NCBI RefSeq assembly: GCF_004916975.1
Contig: NZ_STGQ01000001.1
Coordinates: 1,016,993-1,080,992, forward strand
DNA from: Paenibacillus dokdonensis
GTDB taxonomy: Bacteria; Bacillota; Bacilli; Paenibacillales; Paenibacillaceae
Direction: 5' to 3'
Length of the DNA stretch: 64,000 nucleotides
The notes below the pieces were generated by a model. The model was given only the letters and a program-made list of their open reading frames with translations, was not told the origin of the DNA and made no database searches. Positions 33,028 through 41,784 of the stretch are shown piece by piece (position 1 is the stretch's first letter; every line of letters begins with the position of its first letter). Made by a program: the position numbers and the translations under genes.

Positions 33028-34368
33028 ATGAACATCAAGAACGATTCATTCACTAAAATGAAGCCTGTTACGGTATTTGCTCCAGGGATGTTTGGTTCGG
33101 CTGCATATCGTATTCCATCACTATTAACTACTCGAAAAGGGACCCTCATTGCGGGTATTGATGTAAGATGGGCCGGAACCCAAGATAATCCCAATCACAT
33201 CTCGCTCGCTATCCGGCGCAGTACCGATGAAGGGGAAACCTGGCGTGATATTCAACTGCTTGTCGAATATCCGGGCGAAGGGGCAGACGGAGCGGCAGCG
33301 ATCGATTCGGCACTGCTGGAAGATCGGATAACGGGAACGCTCTGGATGCTTTATTCTCATACGCCGGGCGGGATAGGCTTATGGGCGTCGCAGCAGTCTC
33401 TCGGTTTTAACGAGGATGGGCTCCGTCTCTTGTACGACGAATCAGGCCAAGAATATATTCTGAATGTGAACGGGGAAGTTACGGATAAGACAGGTGCTAA
33501 CACAAATTATGTCGTGAAGGATAATGGCGACGTGTTGTTCAACGGGGAATACAGCGGAAACATCTACTTGAAGGAGGATATACAACCCCGGAGCTTGCTT
33601 GAGGCAAGAACATCCTTTTTACAAGTGATTAAAAGTGAGGACGATGGAATAACATGGTCGAAACCCATTGAACTGAATGCACAGGTGAAAAAATCCTGGA
33701 TGAAATTTATCGGAGCAGGACCGGGAAGAGGACTCCAACTTACGGCGGATAGACATCGCGGACGGCTTGTATTCCCCGTTTATTTTACGAATCAGGATAT
33801 GTTTATGTCTAATTCGATCATCTACAGCGATGACCATGGGCAAACTTGGCAGATGGGGGAATCCCCAAATGACGGGAGAATGTGGGAGGGAGAGATGCTG
33901 TCGGCAGAAACGATGAAATCTTTCTCCGCACAATTGACAGAGTCTCAAGTCGTTGAAATGGATAACGGGGACTTAAAGATTCTCATGCGGAATCACGCGG
34001 CAACGAAGAGAACAGCCGTTGCCGTAAGCAAGGATGGAGGACAATCATGGGGTGAGGTCTCTTTTGCTTCCGAATTGATCGATCCCATCTGTCAGGCGAC
34101 GGTGATTAATTATCCGGATCTTGGAGACGGAAAACTGCGTCTGATCTGGGCTAATCCTGCAGATCCGGATAACCGAATCCTTGGAACGGTAAGGCTAAGT
34201 GAAGATGGCGGTCACACATGGACATATTCAAGAACTGTGAATGCTGGCCCGTATTACTACTCTTGTTTGACCGTTTTACCAAGCGGTGAACTCGGATTGT
34301 TATATGAGGGTGACGAATTCCATATTTATTTCATAAAGTTTAGCATCGACTGGATCAAAGGTATGTAA
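33028..34368 (+). CDS. Exo-alpha-sialidase (GH33-like), cytoplasmic
   Basis: 446 residues, the most complete sialidase of the three. YRIP at residues 27-30 supplies the first of the arginine triad. Asp and Arg follow in GIDVRWAG, the acid/base position of family 33. Five Asp boxes are seen: STDEGETW, SEDDGITW, SDDHGQTW, SKDGGQSW and SEDGGHTW. A Glu in LTESQVVEM and Tyr residues in GPYYYSCL fit the nucleophile pair Tyr/Glu. No signal peptide or wall anchor, so it should act on an imported oligosaccharide. Last gene of the operon, 11 bp after the aldolase gene, followed by a very strong hairpin. Confidence 0.87.
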   Translation: MNIKNDSFTKMKPVTVFAPGMFGSAAYRIPSLLTTRKGTLIAGIDVRWAGTQDNPNHISLAIRRSTDEGETWRDIQLLVEYPGEGADGAAAIDSALLEDRITGTLWMLYSHTPGGIGLWASQQSLGFNEDGLRLLYDESGQEYILNVNGEVTDKTGANTNYVVKDNGDVLFNGEYSGNIYLKEDIQPRSLLEARTSFLQVIKSEDDGITWSKPIELNAQVKKSWMKFIGAGPGRGLQLTADRHRGRLVFPVYFTNQDMFMSNSIIYSDDHGQTWQMGESPNDGRMWEGEMLSAETMKSFSAQLTESQVVEMDNGDLKILMRNHAATKRTAVAVSKDGGQSWGEVSFASELIDPICQATVINYPDLGDGKLRLIWANPADPDNRILGTVRLSEDGGHTWTYSRTVNAGPYYYSCLTVLPSGELGLLYEGDEFHIYFIKFSIDWIKGM

Positions 34369-34380
34369 TCGTATGCATAG

Positions 34381-34428
34381 CAACAAATGAAGAAGCGCAG
34401 CCCTATGGCTACGCTTCTTCATTTGTTG
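34381..34428 (+). terminator. Long hairpin ending the sialidase operon
   Basis: A 22-base arm starting CAACAAATGAAGAAGCG pairs with its complement around CTAT, with a single mismatch. There is no long T run, so it may act as a stabilising 3' hairpin as well as a terminator, and it can serve both strands. Confidence 0.7.
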
Positions 34429-34547
34429 ACGAATCGAACTTTCTTCAAGACAGAGTTTATTGCTGGCTTCAATGATCAATTATAATAGAAGCAACACGAA
34501 GTCATTCGACTCTACGTAACCATCCATTTAAGTGATCAGTATAGGGT

Positions 34548-35042
34548 TCATGAAGAAGTTCTGCCGCGCGTCGCGGTGCTGAGATGTTCAATTTGTTCTT
34601 CAAGGACGGAGCTTGCTTTTCCTAAAAACTCGGTAATGAGCGCTAGCTCTTCGTGTGTATAAGAGGAGACCAGGTTAATCATCGCAGTGTGAAGCGGGAG
34701 GTACGTATTGCTGATTTCTTCCTTTGATTCATACTCAGGGACAATAATCACCCGGCGTCGGTCACTCGGGTCATTTTCCCTGCGGACATAGCCTACTTTT
34801 TCAAGACGGTCAATTAATGCGGTAACGCTGCCCGTAGCAAGGCCGGTTAATTTTGAGAGCTCCCCGGCGGTAATCGGTCCGGTTTCGTTCAGAATATCCA
34901 CGGATTTCAAATCATTATTGTACATGCCAAGTGAAGCAGCTACATTTTGCTGATATAATATCGTACGTGTTCCTAATCCACGCATGAGTGAGACGAAACG
35001 TTCTTTCGGATCTGTAGTTTGGTCTTGTTGTTCGCTTGACAA
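34548..35042 (-). CDS. MarR-family regulator of a multidrug exporter
   Basis: 164 residues. Winged helix: ITAGELSKLTGLATGSVTALIDRLEKVGYV is the helix-turn-helix and ENDPSDRRRVIIV the wing with the DRR motif. No cysteine is present, so a thiol-switch mechanism is unlikely and ligand binding is expected. It is divergent from a DHA2-type exporter; the 116-bp gap carries a palindrome suited to a MarR dimer. A likely ligand-relieved repressor of the exporter and of itself. Confidence 0.88.
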   Translation of the reverse strand: MSSEQQDQTTDPKERFVSLMRGLGTRTILYQQNVAASLGMYNNDLKSVDILNETGPITAGELSKLTGLATGSVTALIDRLEKVGYVRRENDPSDRRRVIIVPEYESKEEISNTYLPLHTAMINLVSSYTHEELALITEFLGKASSVLEEQIEHLSTATRGRTSS

Positions 35043-35067
35043 ACGACAAACCTCCTTTTAAAATATC

Positions 35068-35090
35068 AATATCTTGAACATCGAGATATT
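35068..35090. promoter_or_regulatory. MarR-type palindrome between regulator and exporter
   Basis: AATATCTTGA-ACA-TCGAGATATT is a 10-3-10 inverted repeat with one mismatch, centred between the divergent genes. MarR proteins bind such AT-flanked TTGA/TCAA-like palindromes. Confidence 0.6.
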
Positions 35091-35158
35091 TGATAGACAT
35101 GTAAATTAATTAATTTCATTCTATCGAAATCATTAATAATTTGTAAAGGGGTTCACTG

Positions 35159-36685
35159 ATGGAGGCTGCAAAAAGTAATATAAAGCTGGTTGTGGCAGGC
35201 TTATTGCTTGCCATTTTTATGTCAGCCATTGACAATACCATTGTTGCGACAGCAATGGGTACGATTGTATCCAAGCTTGGAGGAATGGATAAATTTGTCT
35301 GGGTCACGTCCGCATATATGGTCACGACGATGGCCGGTATGCCGATCTTCGGCAAGCTGTCCGATATGTATGGCAGAAAGAGATTTTTTATTTTTGGCTT
35401 AACTGTGTTCCTGATCGGTTCGGCGTTATGCGGTTTTGCACAATCCATTGAGCAGCTCAGTATGTACCGGGCGATTCAGGGGATTGGCGGCGGTGCATTG
35501 CTGCCGATTGCATTCACCATTATATTTGATATCTTCCCGCCGCAGAAACGCGGTAAAATGACCGGCCTTCTTGGCGCGGTATTCGGTGCAGCAAGTGTGG
35601 TTGGTCCTCTGCTCGGCGCATATATCACGGACTACGTTGGCTGGGAATGGGTGTTTTATATTAACGTGCCGATTGGAATCGTGTCTTTTGCGCTCATTAT
35701 GAAGAATTACAAGGAATCTCCCGTCCATACGAAGCAGAAGATCGACTGGTGGGGTGCATCGACGCTCGTTATCGCTGTTATCAGTCTGATGTTCGCGCTG
35801 GAGCTTGGCGGCAAGCAATACGACTGGAATTCGTCGCTGATTATTTCATTGTTTGTCAGCTTCGCGGTCTTCTTTATCGTGTTCTTCTTCGTAGAACTTC
35901 GGGCCAAGGAACCAATCCTCCCGTTCTTCTTGTTTAAGCGCCGTTTGTTTGCATCATCACAAATCTTAGCCTTCCTGTATGGTGGTACCTTTATTATTTT
36001 GACCGTATACATTCCTATCTTTGTTCAGGCGGTATATGGGGGCTCGGCAACCAATGCCGGACTTATCCTGACACCGATGATGCTGGGATCCGTTGCGGGC
36101 AGCGCCATTGGCGGTATTTTCGTAGCGAAGACAAGCTATCGTAACCTGATGATTGTTTCGGTTATTGCCTATATCGCAGGCATGTTCCTGCTCAGCACGT
36201 TGACCCCGGATTCAGCACGGATTCTCCTTACGCTGTTTATGATTATCGTAGGCTTTGGCATGGGCTTCTCGTTCTCGCTGCTGCCGACGGCTTCCCAGCA
36301 TAATCTGGAGCCTCGCTTCCGTGGTACGGCCAATTCGACCAACCAATTCCTTCGTTCGCTGGGAATGACGATGGGGATTACGATTTTTGGCACGATTCAA
36401 AATAATGTGTTTGCCAATAAACTGGCTGAAGGCTTCAAAGGGATGGGCGGTAATGCGGATTCTGCAATGTCCAATATTGGTGACACAAGACAAATCTTTG
36501 AACCAAGCGTGCGTGCAAAAATTCCGGCTGCGATCCTTGAAAAAATCGTCAATGCGATGTCCAGCTCGATTACACATGTGTTTCTCATCGCAGTCATTCC
36601 AATCGCCATCGCTATCATTTTCGTGATCATGATGGGGAATTCCCGGGTTGCCATGACTCAAAAGGAAAATGGTCCAGAAGCTTAG
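35159..36685 (+). CDS. DHA2-family MFS drug exporter (EmrB/QacA type)
   Basis: 508 residues with 14 predicted membrane helices. Motif D1 (FMSAIDNTIVATAMGTI) in helix 1, motif A (GKLSDMYGRKRFFIFG) in the loop between helices 2 and 3, motif B (YRAIQGIGGGALLPI) and motif C (GAVFGAASVVGPLLGAYI) are all present. These define proton-driven multidrug exporters of 14-helix type. Control by the divergent MarR gene is expected. The substrate cannot be read from the sequence. Confidence 0.92.
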   Translation: MEAAKSNIKLVVAGLLLAIFMSAIDNTIVATAMGTIVSKLGGMDKFVWVTSAYMVTTMAGMPIFGKLSDMYGRKRFFIFGLTVFLIGSALCGFAQSIEQLSMYRAIQGIGGGALLPIAFTIIFDIFPPQKRGKMTGLLGAVFGAASVVGPLLGAYITDYVGWEWVFYINVPIGIVSFALIMKNYKESPVHTKQKIDWWGASTLVIAVISLMFALELGGKQYDWNSSLIISLFVSFAVFFIVFFFVELRAKEPILPFFLFKRRLFASSQILAFLYGGTFIILTVYIPIFVQAVYGGSATNAGLILTPMMLGSVAGSAIGGIFVAKTSYRNLMIVSVIAYIAGMFLLSTLTPDSARILLTLFMIIVGFGMGFSFSLLPTASQHNLEPRFRGTANSTNQFLRSLGMTMGITIFGTIQNNVFANKLAEGFKGMGGNADSAMSNIGDTRQIFEPSVRAKIPAAILEKIVNAMSSSITHVFLIAVIPIAIAIIFVIMMGNSRVAMTQKENGPEA

Positions 36686-36711
36686 GTCAAAGCATTCCAT
36701 ACCAAACAAAT

Positions 36712-36753
36712 CGCGGCGTGTACCGATACTCAATCGGTGCGCGCTGTTTGTTT
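36712..36753 (+). terminator. Terminator after the MFS exporter
   Basis: GCGGCGTGTACCGAT pairs with ATCGGTGCGCGCTGT (mismatched base pairs within) around ACTCA, then TTTGTTTTT. Confidence 0.65.
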
Positions 36754-36838
36754 TTGGCACCGAAAGCGATGATTTGAGGGATTTACTGTAATAAAAAATG
36801 ACTTCCATTAAGCAGGAAGCCATTATGAACACAGTGGA

Positions 36839-38002
36839 TTAATCCTTATAGGGTAAATTGAGAATCGGAACATCTAAAAAATGGCTTATCGCCAATGCGC
36901 ATGCACCTAAGACACAAGATTTTTTTCCAATAGTGGATAGGGTCAGTTCACGGTAATGGCTGATTTGAGAATGCAGATTTTGATGGATTTTATTTAAGGA
37001 ATCCGGATAGATTCGCAGCAGCTCGCTATCAATTACAACGACATCAGGATTATATATATTAATCATATTATTTAAACCGATCGAAAGGTAATAAATAAAT
37101 TGCTCCATGATTTCATATACATCTGAGTCGTCTTCATTCATCCATTGTTGAATTTGCTCATATGTAATATTACTCATGCTTTTGGTTTCGGACAGATATT
37201 CAAAAACGCTGGTTTCAGAAGCATATTTTTCCCAGCAGCCTTCATTGCCGCAAGTGCAGGGTTTGCCTCCAGGTACGATAATCATATGGCCGATTTCACC
37301 AGCGAATCCGTCATGTCCGCGAAAAAACTTGTTGTTCATCATCATTCCAAGGCCTATGCCGGAATACAGCGTTGTGCATAACAGATTATCTGTTTCATGG
37401 TGAATAAATACTCTCTCTGCAAAAGAGCTGAGATTAGCATTGTTCTCCAAATGAATTTCGACGCCGACTGCTTTTTCCAGATCACTTTTCAAATTGACGT
37501 TTTTCCAATGGAAACGGGGCACATATTGAATAATTTCATCATTAGAGACCAGACCATGAATGGCAACAACAATCCCTACAATTCCATAACGGCTATCCGA
37601 GAATTCTTTTTGGTATTTTGTAATATTTAGTATGAGAAGCTCAAGAATTTCCGCGTAGTTGTTCGTATGAATACGGATGATTTCCGAAGACACCGGACTA
37701 CCCAATAGATTGGAGAGTGTAAAAGAAACTTGTCCAAAATCAAGGTCAATACCGAGAGCATACCCTGCATGACCGTTCAGAGAGAGCATGATCGGCTTTC
37801 TTCCCACAGAATTATGCTCAAGCTGCGTTTCAACGACAAGTTCTTCTTCCAGTAAATCAGACACCTGTGCCGAAATGGTAGCTCTCGTTAAGGCTGTAAT
37901 CTTGGAAAGATCCGCTCTTGATATCATTTCTTCTCTTAAAATCTCACGGATGATTAAAGAGCGATTGATTTTTTTTATATATGAGGCATCACCTGTAATC
38001 AT
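36839..38002 (-). CDS. ROK-family repressor of the uronate locus
   Basis: 387 residues from ATG 38002 (GGAGG six bases upstream). An N-terminal winged helix (SRADLSKITALTRATISAQVSDLLEEELV) is joined to a ROK sugar-kinase-like domain with GIDLDFG, the zinc motif CTCGNEGCWE and GEIGHMI. As in XylR/NagC-type regulators, the domain binds a sugar or sugar acid but lacks a need for catalysis. It is divergent from uxaC, and the 207-bp gap has an XylR-like palindrome. Its ligand is probably a uronate or aldonate made in the pathway. Confidence 0.9.
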   Translation of the reverse strand: MITGDASYIKKINRSLIIREILREEMISRADLSKITALTRATISAQVSDLLEEELVVETQLEHNSVGRKPIMLSLNGHAGYALGIDLDFGQVSFTLSNLLGSPVSSEIIRIHTNNYAEILELLILNITKYQKEFSDSRYGIVGIVVAIHGLVSNDEIIQYVPRFHWKNVNLKSDLEKAVGVEIHLENNANLSSFAERVFIHHETDNLLCTTLYSGIGLGMMMNNKFFRGHDGFAGEIGHMIIVPGGKPCTCGNEGCWEKYASETSVFEYLSETKSMSNITYEQIQQWMNEDDSDVYEIMEQFIYYLSIGLNNMINIYNPDVVVIDSELLRIYPDSLNKIHQNLHSQISHYRELTLSTIGKKSCVLGACALAISHFLDVPILNLPYKD

Positions 38003-38132
38003 CAAAATCCTCCAATGTAAACGAATATAAAATCACGGTTCATTATATCATTTTATCACTAGAATGAACGTCTATACGGTTATACAATCGTTAATTGACA
38101 AAATGTAATGAAATTGATAAGTTACTCTTGTA

Positions 38133-38157
38133 TTAGTTAGTTCATTAAACAAATTAA
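38133..38157. promoter_or_regulatory. Candidate ROK operator upstream of uxaC
   Basis: TTAGTTAGTT-CATTA-AACAAATTAA is a 10-5-10 inverted repeat matching at 8 of 10 arm positions. It resembles XylR operators of Bacilli (TTAGTTTGTT...AACAAACTAA) and sits 53 bases before the uxaC start. Confidence 0.6.
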
Positions 38158-38209
38158 ATATACGTAAGAATTTACAGAGAGTCAACATTCATTTAGGAGG
38201 AGATTACGA

Positions 38210-39613
38210 ATGAAAAAATTTATGGATAACCACTTTCTATTGAATACCGATACGGCGATCAGATTATATGAAGATACGGCAAAAGACTTACCGATTTTCG
38301 ACTTTCATTGTCACCTGGACCCTAAAGAGGTATGGGAGAACGAGCCTTACAAAAATATTACCCAGCTTTGGCTCGGCGGAGACCATTATAAATGGCGCAC
38401 GATGCGGATGCACGGAATCGGTGAGAGATTCATTACGGGAGATGCCGAGGACTGGGAGAAATTCATGGCTTGGGCCGAAACGGTACCTCATTTAATTGGC
38501 AATCCTCTGTATCACTGGACTCATCTGGAACTTAAAAATGTATTCGGACTTGAAAAAATACTCAGTCCGGCCACAGCACGTGAAATTTGGGATGAATGTA
38601 ATGAGAAATTACAAAAGCCTGAGTTCCTGCCACGAGCCTTGATTGAAAGATCTAATGTCCAGTTTATCGGCACAACCGATGACCCGTTGTCCACACTTGA
38701 ATATCATCAGCTGCTAAACCGTGATGATTTCTTCAGGACAATCATTGCTCCTACGTTCCGTCCGGATGGCGCCCTTTTCATTGAGCGTCCAGCCTTTGTA
38801 AGCTGGATTGAAAAGCTGGAAGAGGTATCGGGCCAGAAAATTATTTCGTTCGACGTCTTTTTAAGCGCATTGAGCAGCAGAGTAGACTTCTTTCATGAAA
38901 ATGGCGGTCGTGCATCTGATCATGATATTCCGAATATGGAGGAAATTGAATCGACAAAAGAAGAAGTCTCCGGAATTTTTAGCAGAAGACTTCAGGATGA
39001 ACAGCTTTCAGGCGCTGAGATTGCTGCCTACCGCTCGTATTTGCTCAAAGAGCTAGGAAAGATGTACGCCGGGAAACAGTGGGTCATGCAGCTGCATATG
39101 GGCGCGCTTCGCAATAACAATACCCAAATGAAAAACCTTATAGGAACGGATACCGGTTTTGATTCCGTCGGCGAAACGAATTTAGCGGCAGGATTGTCTC
39201 GCTTTCTTGACGCCTTAAATCAAGAAGACGCACTGCCAAGGACTGTATTGTTTAATCTCAATCCCAAGGATAACGCCGTTCTTGCCGGTATGATGGGCAA
39301 TTTCTATGAGGAAGATGTGCCAGGCAAGATCCAATTCGGTTCCGGATGGTGGTTTAACGACCATATTGACGGAATGGAGAAGCAAATGCGGGATTTGGCG
39401 AATGTCGGTCTTCTAAGCCACTTCATAGGAATGCTGACTGACTCGCGGAGCTTTCTCTCCTATGCCCGTCACGAATACTTCCGCCGTATTTTATGCAATA
39501 TTTTGGGCGATTGGGTGGAAAAGGGACTCATTCCGAATGATATGAAGTTTCTCGAGCAAATGGTTAAAAATATTGGCTACTATAATGCCGATAAGTTTTT
39601 CTTGCATAGATAA
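38210..39613 (+). CDS. uxaC: Uronate isomerase
   Basis: 467 residues, the normal family length. The metal-binding HxH is in FDFHCHLD (His-33, His-35), and the family signatures LWLGGDHYKWRTMRMHGI, NVQFIGTTDDPLSTLEYH and QLHMGALRNNN are all present. UxaC converts D-glucuronate to D-fructuronate and D-galacturonate to D-tagaturonate in the cytoplasm. GAGGAG lies eight bases before the ATG. First gene of the aldonate locus, behind the ROK operator. Notably no uxuA or uxaA dehydratase, kdgK or kdgA gene follows. Confidence 0.96.
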   Translation: MKKFMDNHFLLNTDTAIRLYEDTAKDLPIFDFHCHLDPKEVWENEPYKNITQLWLGGDHYKWRTMRMHGIGERFITGDAEDWEKFMAWAETVPHLIGNPLYHWTHLELKNVFGLEKILSPATAREIWDECNEKLQKPEFLPRALIERSNVQFIGTTDDPLSTLEYHQLLNRDDFFRTIIAPTFRPDGALFIERPAFVSWIEKLEEVSGQKIISFDVFLSALSSRVDFFHENGGRASDHDIPNMEEIESTKEEVSGIFSRRLQDEQLSGAEIAAYRSYLLKELGKMYAGKQWVMQLHMGALRNNNTQMKNLIGTDTGFDSVGETNLAAGLSRFLDALNQEDALPRTVLFNLNPKDNAVLAGMMGNFYEEDVPGKIQFGSGWWFNDHIDGMEKQMRDLANVGLLSHFIGMLTDSRSFLSYARHEYFRRILCNILGDWVEKGLIPNDMKFLEQMVKNIGYYNADKFFLHR

Positions 39614-39676
39614 TTCTTAAAAAGGAGCAGTTCATTCATAGAAATCAGCATTTAATGAAAAGGAGTGAATGAAAGT

Positions 39677-40945
39677 ATGGGAATTCTTCAGGAGCTGTTA
39701 AAGGATATTCCGATCCCGAAAATGGCCAAAGTGAAAGTGATTTTCGAAAATAACATGATCGATGATCTTGGAAGTGAGCTTGGGGCTAAGCTGCAGCAGA
39801 AGCATATTCAAGCAACGATCAAGCCTGGCATGAAGATTGCAATCGCGGTCGGCAGCAGAGGGCTTGATCGCATCGTGGAATTAACGGCAGTAACCGTAAA
39901 GGCACTGAAGGATGCCGGAGCGGAGCCCTTCATTGTCCCGAGCATGGGTAGCCATGGAGGCGCAACAGCAGAAGGGCAGCGTGAAGTGCTTGCGCATCTT
40001 GGCGTCACCGAGGCAAGCGTCGGCTGCGAGATTCGTTCCTCCATGGAAGTCGTTCAGCTGGGAGAATTGCCTAACGGACTTCCCGTCTATTTGGACAAAT
40101 ACGCCGCAGCGGCAGACGGCATTGTCGTCATTAATCGCGTGAAGCCGCATACGGCTTTTAGAGGACCTGTTGAAAGCGGCATCATGAAGATGATCAGCAT
40201 CGGCCTGGGCAAGCAAAGAGGGGCGGAGGCCTGTCATCAGCTGGGTTTTAAATATATGGCGGAAAATGTTCCGGCCATGGCCAGGATGATCATGGACCAG
40301 AAGCCGGTGCTGTTTGGCGTCGCTACTGTGGAGAATGCTTTTGACAAAGTAGCTGTCGTTGAAGTGCTTACACCTGAAGAGATTATCGAAAAAGAACCGG
40401 ACCTGCAGATGAAAGCCAAGGAGCTGCTGCCCAAGCTGTTTTTTGATCAGCTCGAGGTGCTCGTCATTGATGAAATCGGCAAAAACATCAGCGGCGACGG
40501 CATGGATCCCAACATCACGGGGCGTTATCCCACACCGTACGCGCACGGAGGGCCGGATGTGAATAAAATGGTGGTCCTGGATTTGACTCCCCAAACCGAA
40601 GGGAACGCCAACGGCGTGGGAACGGCGGATTTTACGACGCAGCGGCTGGTGGATAAGATGGACCTGGAAGTCACGTATGCCAATGGTTTGACATCGACTG
40701 TCGTCGCGCCGACCAAGATCGCAACAACGCTGCCTAATGACCGCGAAACGATTCAAGCGGCCATTAAAACAAGCAATGTTCTGGATTTTAACCAGGCCAA
40801 AATGGTACGCATCAAAAACACGCTGGTACTGAGTGAAATTGAAGTGTCAGAGGCATTGTTCGAATACGTGAAGCAGCATCCGCAGATGGAGCTGTGTTCT
40901 GAACCGTATGATTTTTCCTTTAATGAACATGGGAATTTAACATAA
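39677..40945 (+). CDS. LarA-family nickel-pincer enzyme, probable aldonate 2-epimerase
   Basis: 422 residues from ATG 39677 (GTG 39665 overlaps the AAAAGGAG site). The lactate-racemase domain is clear. His-93 (GSHGG) and His-158 (RVKPHT) occupy the two catalytic-His positions. Lys-171 and His-187 have the 16-residue spacing of the cofactor-linking Lys and nickel-ligand His of LarA. Known LarA homologues include racemases of malate and hydroxyglutarate and a D-gluconate 2-epimerase. Placed between uronate isomerase and a fructuronate-type reductase, with gluconokinase in the same operon, the best inferred reaction is D-mannonate to D-gluconate. Cofactor comes from LarB, LarC and LarE encoded here. 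The identity of the substrate is inference. Confidence 0.85.
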   Translation: MGILQELLKDIPIPKMAKVKVIFENNMIDDLGSELGAKLQQKHIQATIKPGMKIAIAVGSRGLDRIVELTAVTVKALKDAGAEPFIVPSMGSHGGATAEGQREVLAHLGVTEASVGCEIRSSMEVVQLGELPNGLPVYLDKYAAAADGIVVINRVKPHTAFRGPVESGIMKMISIGLGKQRGAEACHQLGFKYMAENVPAMARMIMDQKPVLFGVATVENAFDKVAVVEVLTPEEIIEKEPDLQMKAKELLPKLFFDQLEVLVIDEIGKNISGDGMDPNITGRYPTPYAHGGPDVNKMVVLDLTPQTEGNANGVGTADFTTQRLVDKMDLEVTYANGLTSTVVAPTKIATTLPNDRETIQAAIKTSNVLDFNQAKMVRIKNTLVLSEIEVSEALFEYVKQHPQMELCSEPYDFSFNEHGNLT

Positions 40946-40964
40946 ACCGAGGGAGAGCTGAAAC

Positions 40965-41735
40965 ATGACGAATTTATTTGATTTGACGGGGAAAACAGCG
41001 GTTGCTATTGGAGGGAACAGCGTGCTGGGCTCTTCTATCGCAGCCGGCTTCGCTGAGCAAGGGGCAAGAGTTGCGATTGTGGGCCGTAATTTCGAAAAGG
41101 CACAGGATGTTGTAAACAGCATTCAAAGCAATGGCGGAGAGGCGAAAGCCTTTCAGGCAGATGTGAGTTCGCGGGATTCGCTCATCCAGGTGGCTTCGGA
41201 AATTGAGGAATGGTCCGGTGGCTGGGATATTCTCTTAAATGCCCCCGGCAAAAACAGTTCCACACCATTCTTCGACCTGGGTATGGAAGAGTGGGATGAC
41301 ATTATGGATGTGAACTTAAAAGGCATTGTGATAACCTGCCAAATTTTTGCCAAGCGTATGATCGAACAAAAGCGAAACGGAAGCATCATCAATATTTCTT
41401 CTGTTTCTTCTACTACACCATTATCCAAGGTCTTTACCTATTCCGTTTCCAAAGCAGGGCTCAACAGCGTAACCCAGTTTTTAGCCCGGGAATTCGCGCC
41501 TGCAGGAATTCGTGTCAATGCAATTATCCCCGGATTCTTCCCGGCTGAACAAAATCAAAAAATACTAAGTCCGGACCGCATTGAATCCATCATGAAGCAT
41601 ACTCCGATGAATCGGTTTGGTACACCTGAGGAGCTGAAGGGAGCAGCCATTCTGCTGGCTTCGGAAAAGGCTTCCAGCTTTATCACAGGCACATTGCTTC
41701 GGGTTGACGGCGGATTTGGAAGTATGACGATCTAA
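40965..41735 (+). CDS. SDR oxidoreductase, probable D-mannonate/fructuronate oxidoreductase
   Basis: 256 residues. Classical short-chain dehydrogenase: nucleotide loop IGGNSVLG (about 15-22), LNAPG in place of NNAG, catalytic Ser-146, Tyr-159 and Lys-163 (YSVSK). The sequence style follows the SDR-type mannonate oxidoreductase of Gram-positive bacteria (YjmF/UxuB group): VNLKG...Q.FAK and VDGGF at the end. Expected to reduce D-fructuronate to D-mannonate with NAD(P)H. It lies 19 bp after the LarA-family gene. Other 2-keto-aldonate reductase activities are possible. Confidence 0.82.
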   Translation: MTNLFDLTGKTAVAIGGNSVLGSSIAAGFAEQGARVAIVGRNFEKAQDVVNSIQSNGGEAKAFQADVSSRDSLIQVASEIEEWSGGWDILLNAPGKNSSTPFFDLGMEEWDDIMDVNLKGIVITCQIFAKRMIEQKRNGSIINISSVSSTTPLSKVFTYSVSKAGLNSVTQFLAREFAPAGIRVNAIIPGFFPAEQNQKILSPDRIESIMKHTPMNRFGTPEELKGAAILLASEKASSFITGTLLRVDGGFGSMTI

Positions 41736-41784
41736 AAATGATACGCAGATTAGCAAATGAATGAATTTGGAGGGGGAAAAGACA

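Noticed and set aside
39881..40756. 291-codon minus-strand frame opposite the LarA-family gene
   Set aside because: His- and Arg-rich shadow translation, no start signal.
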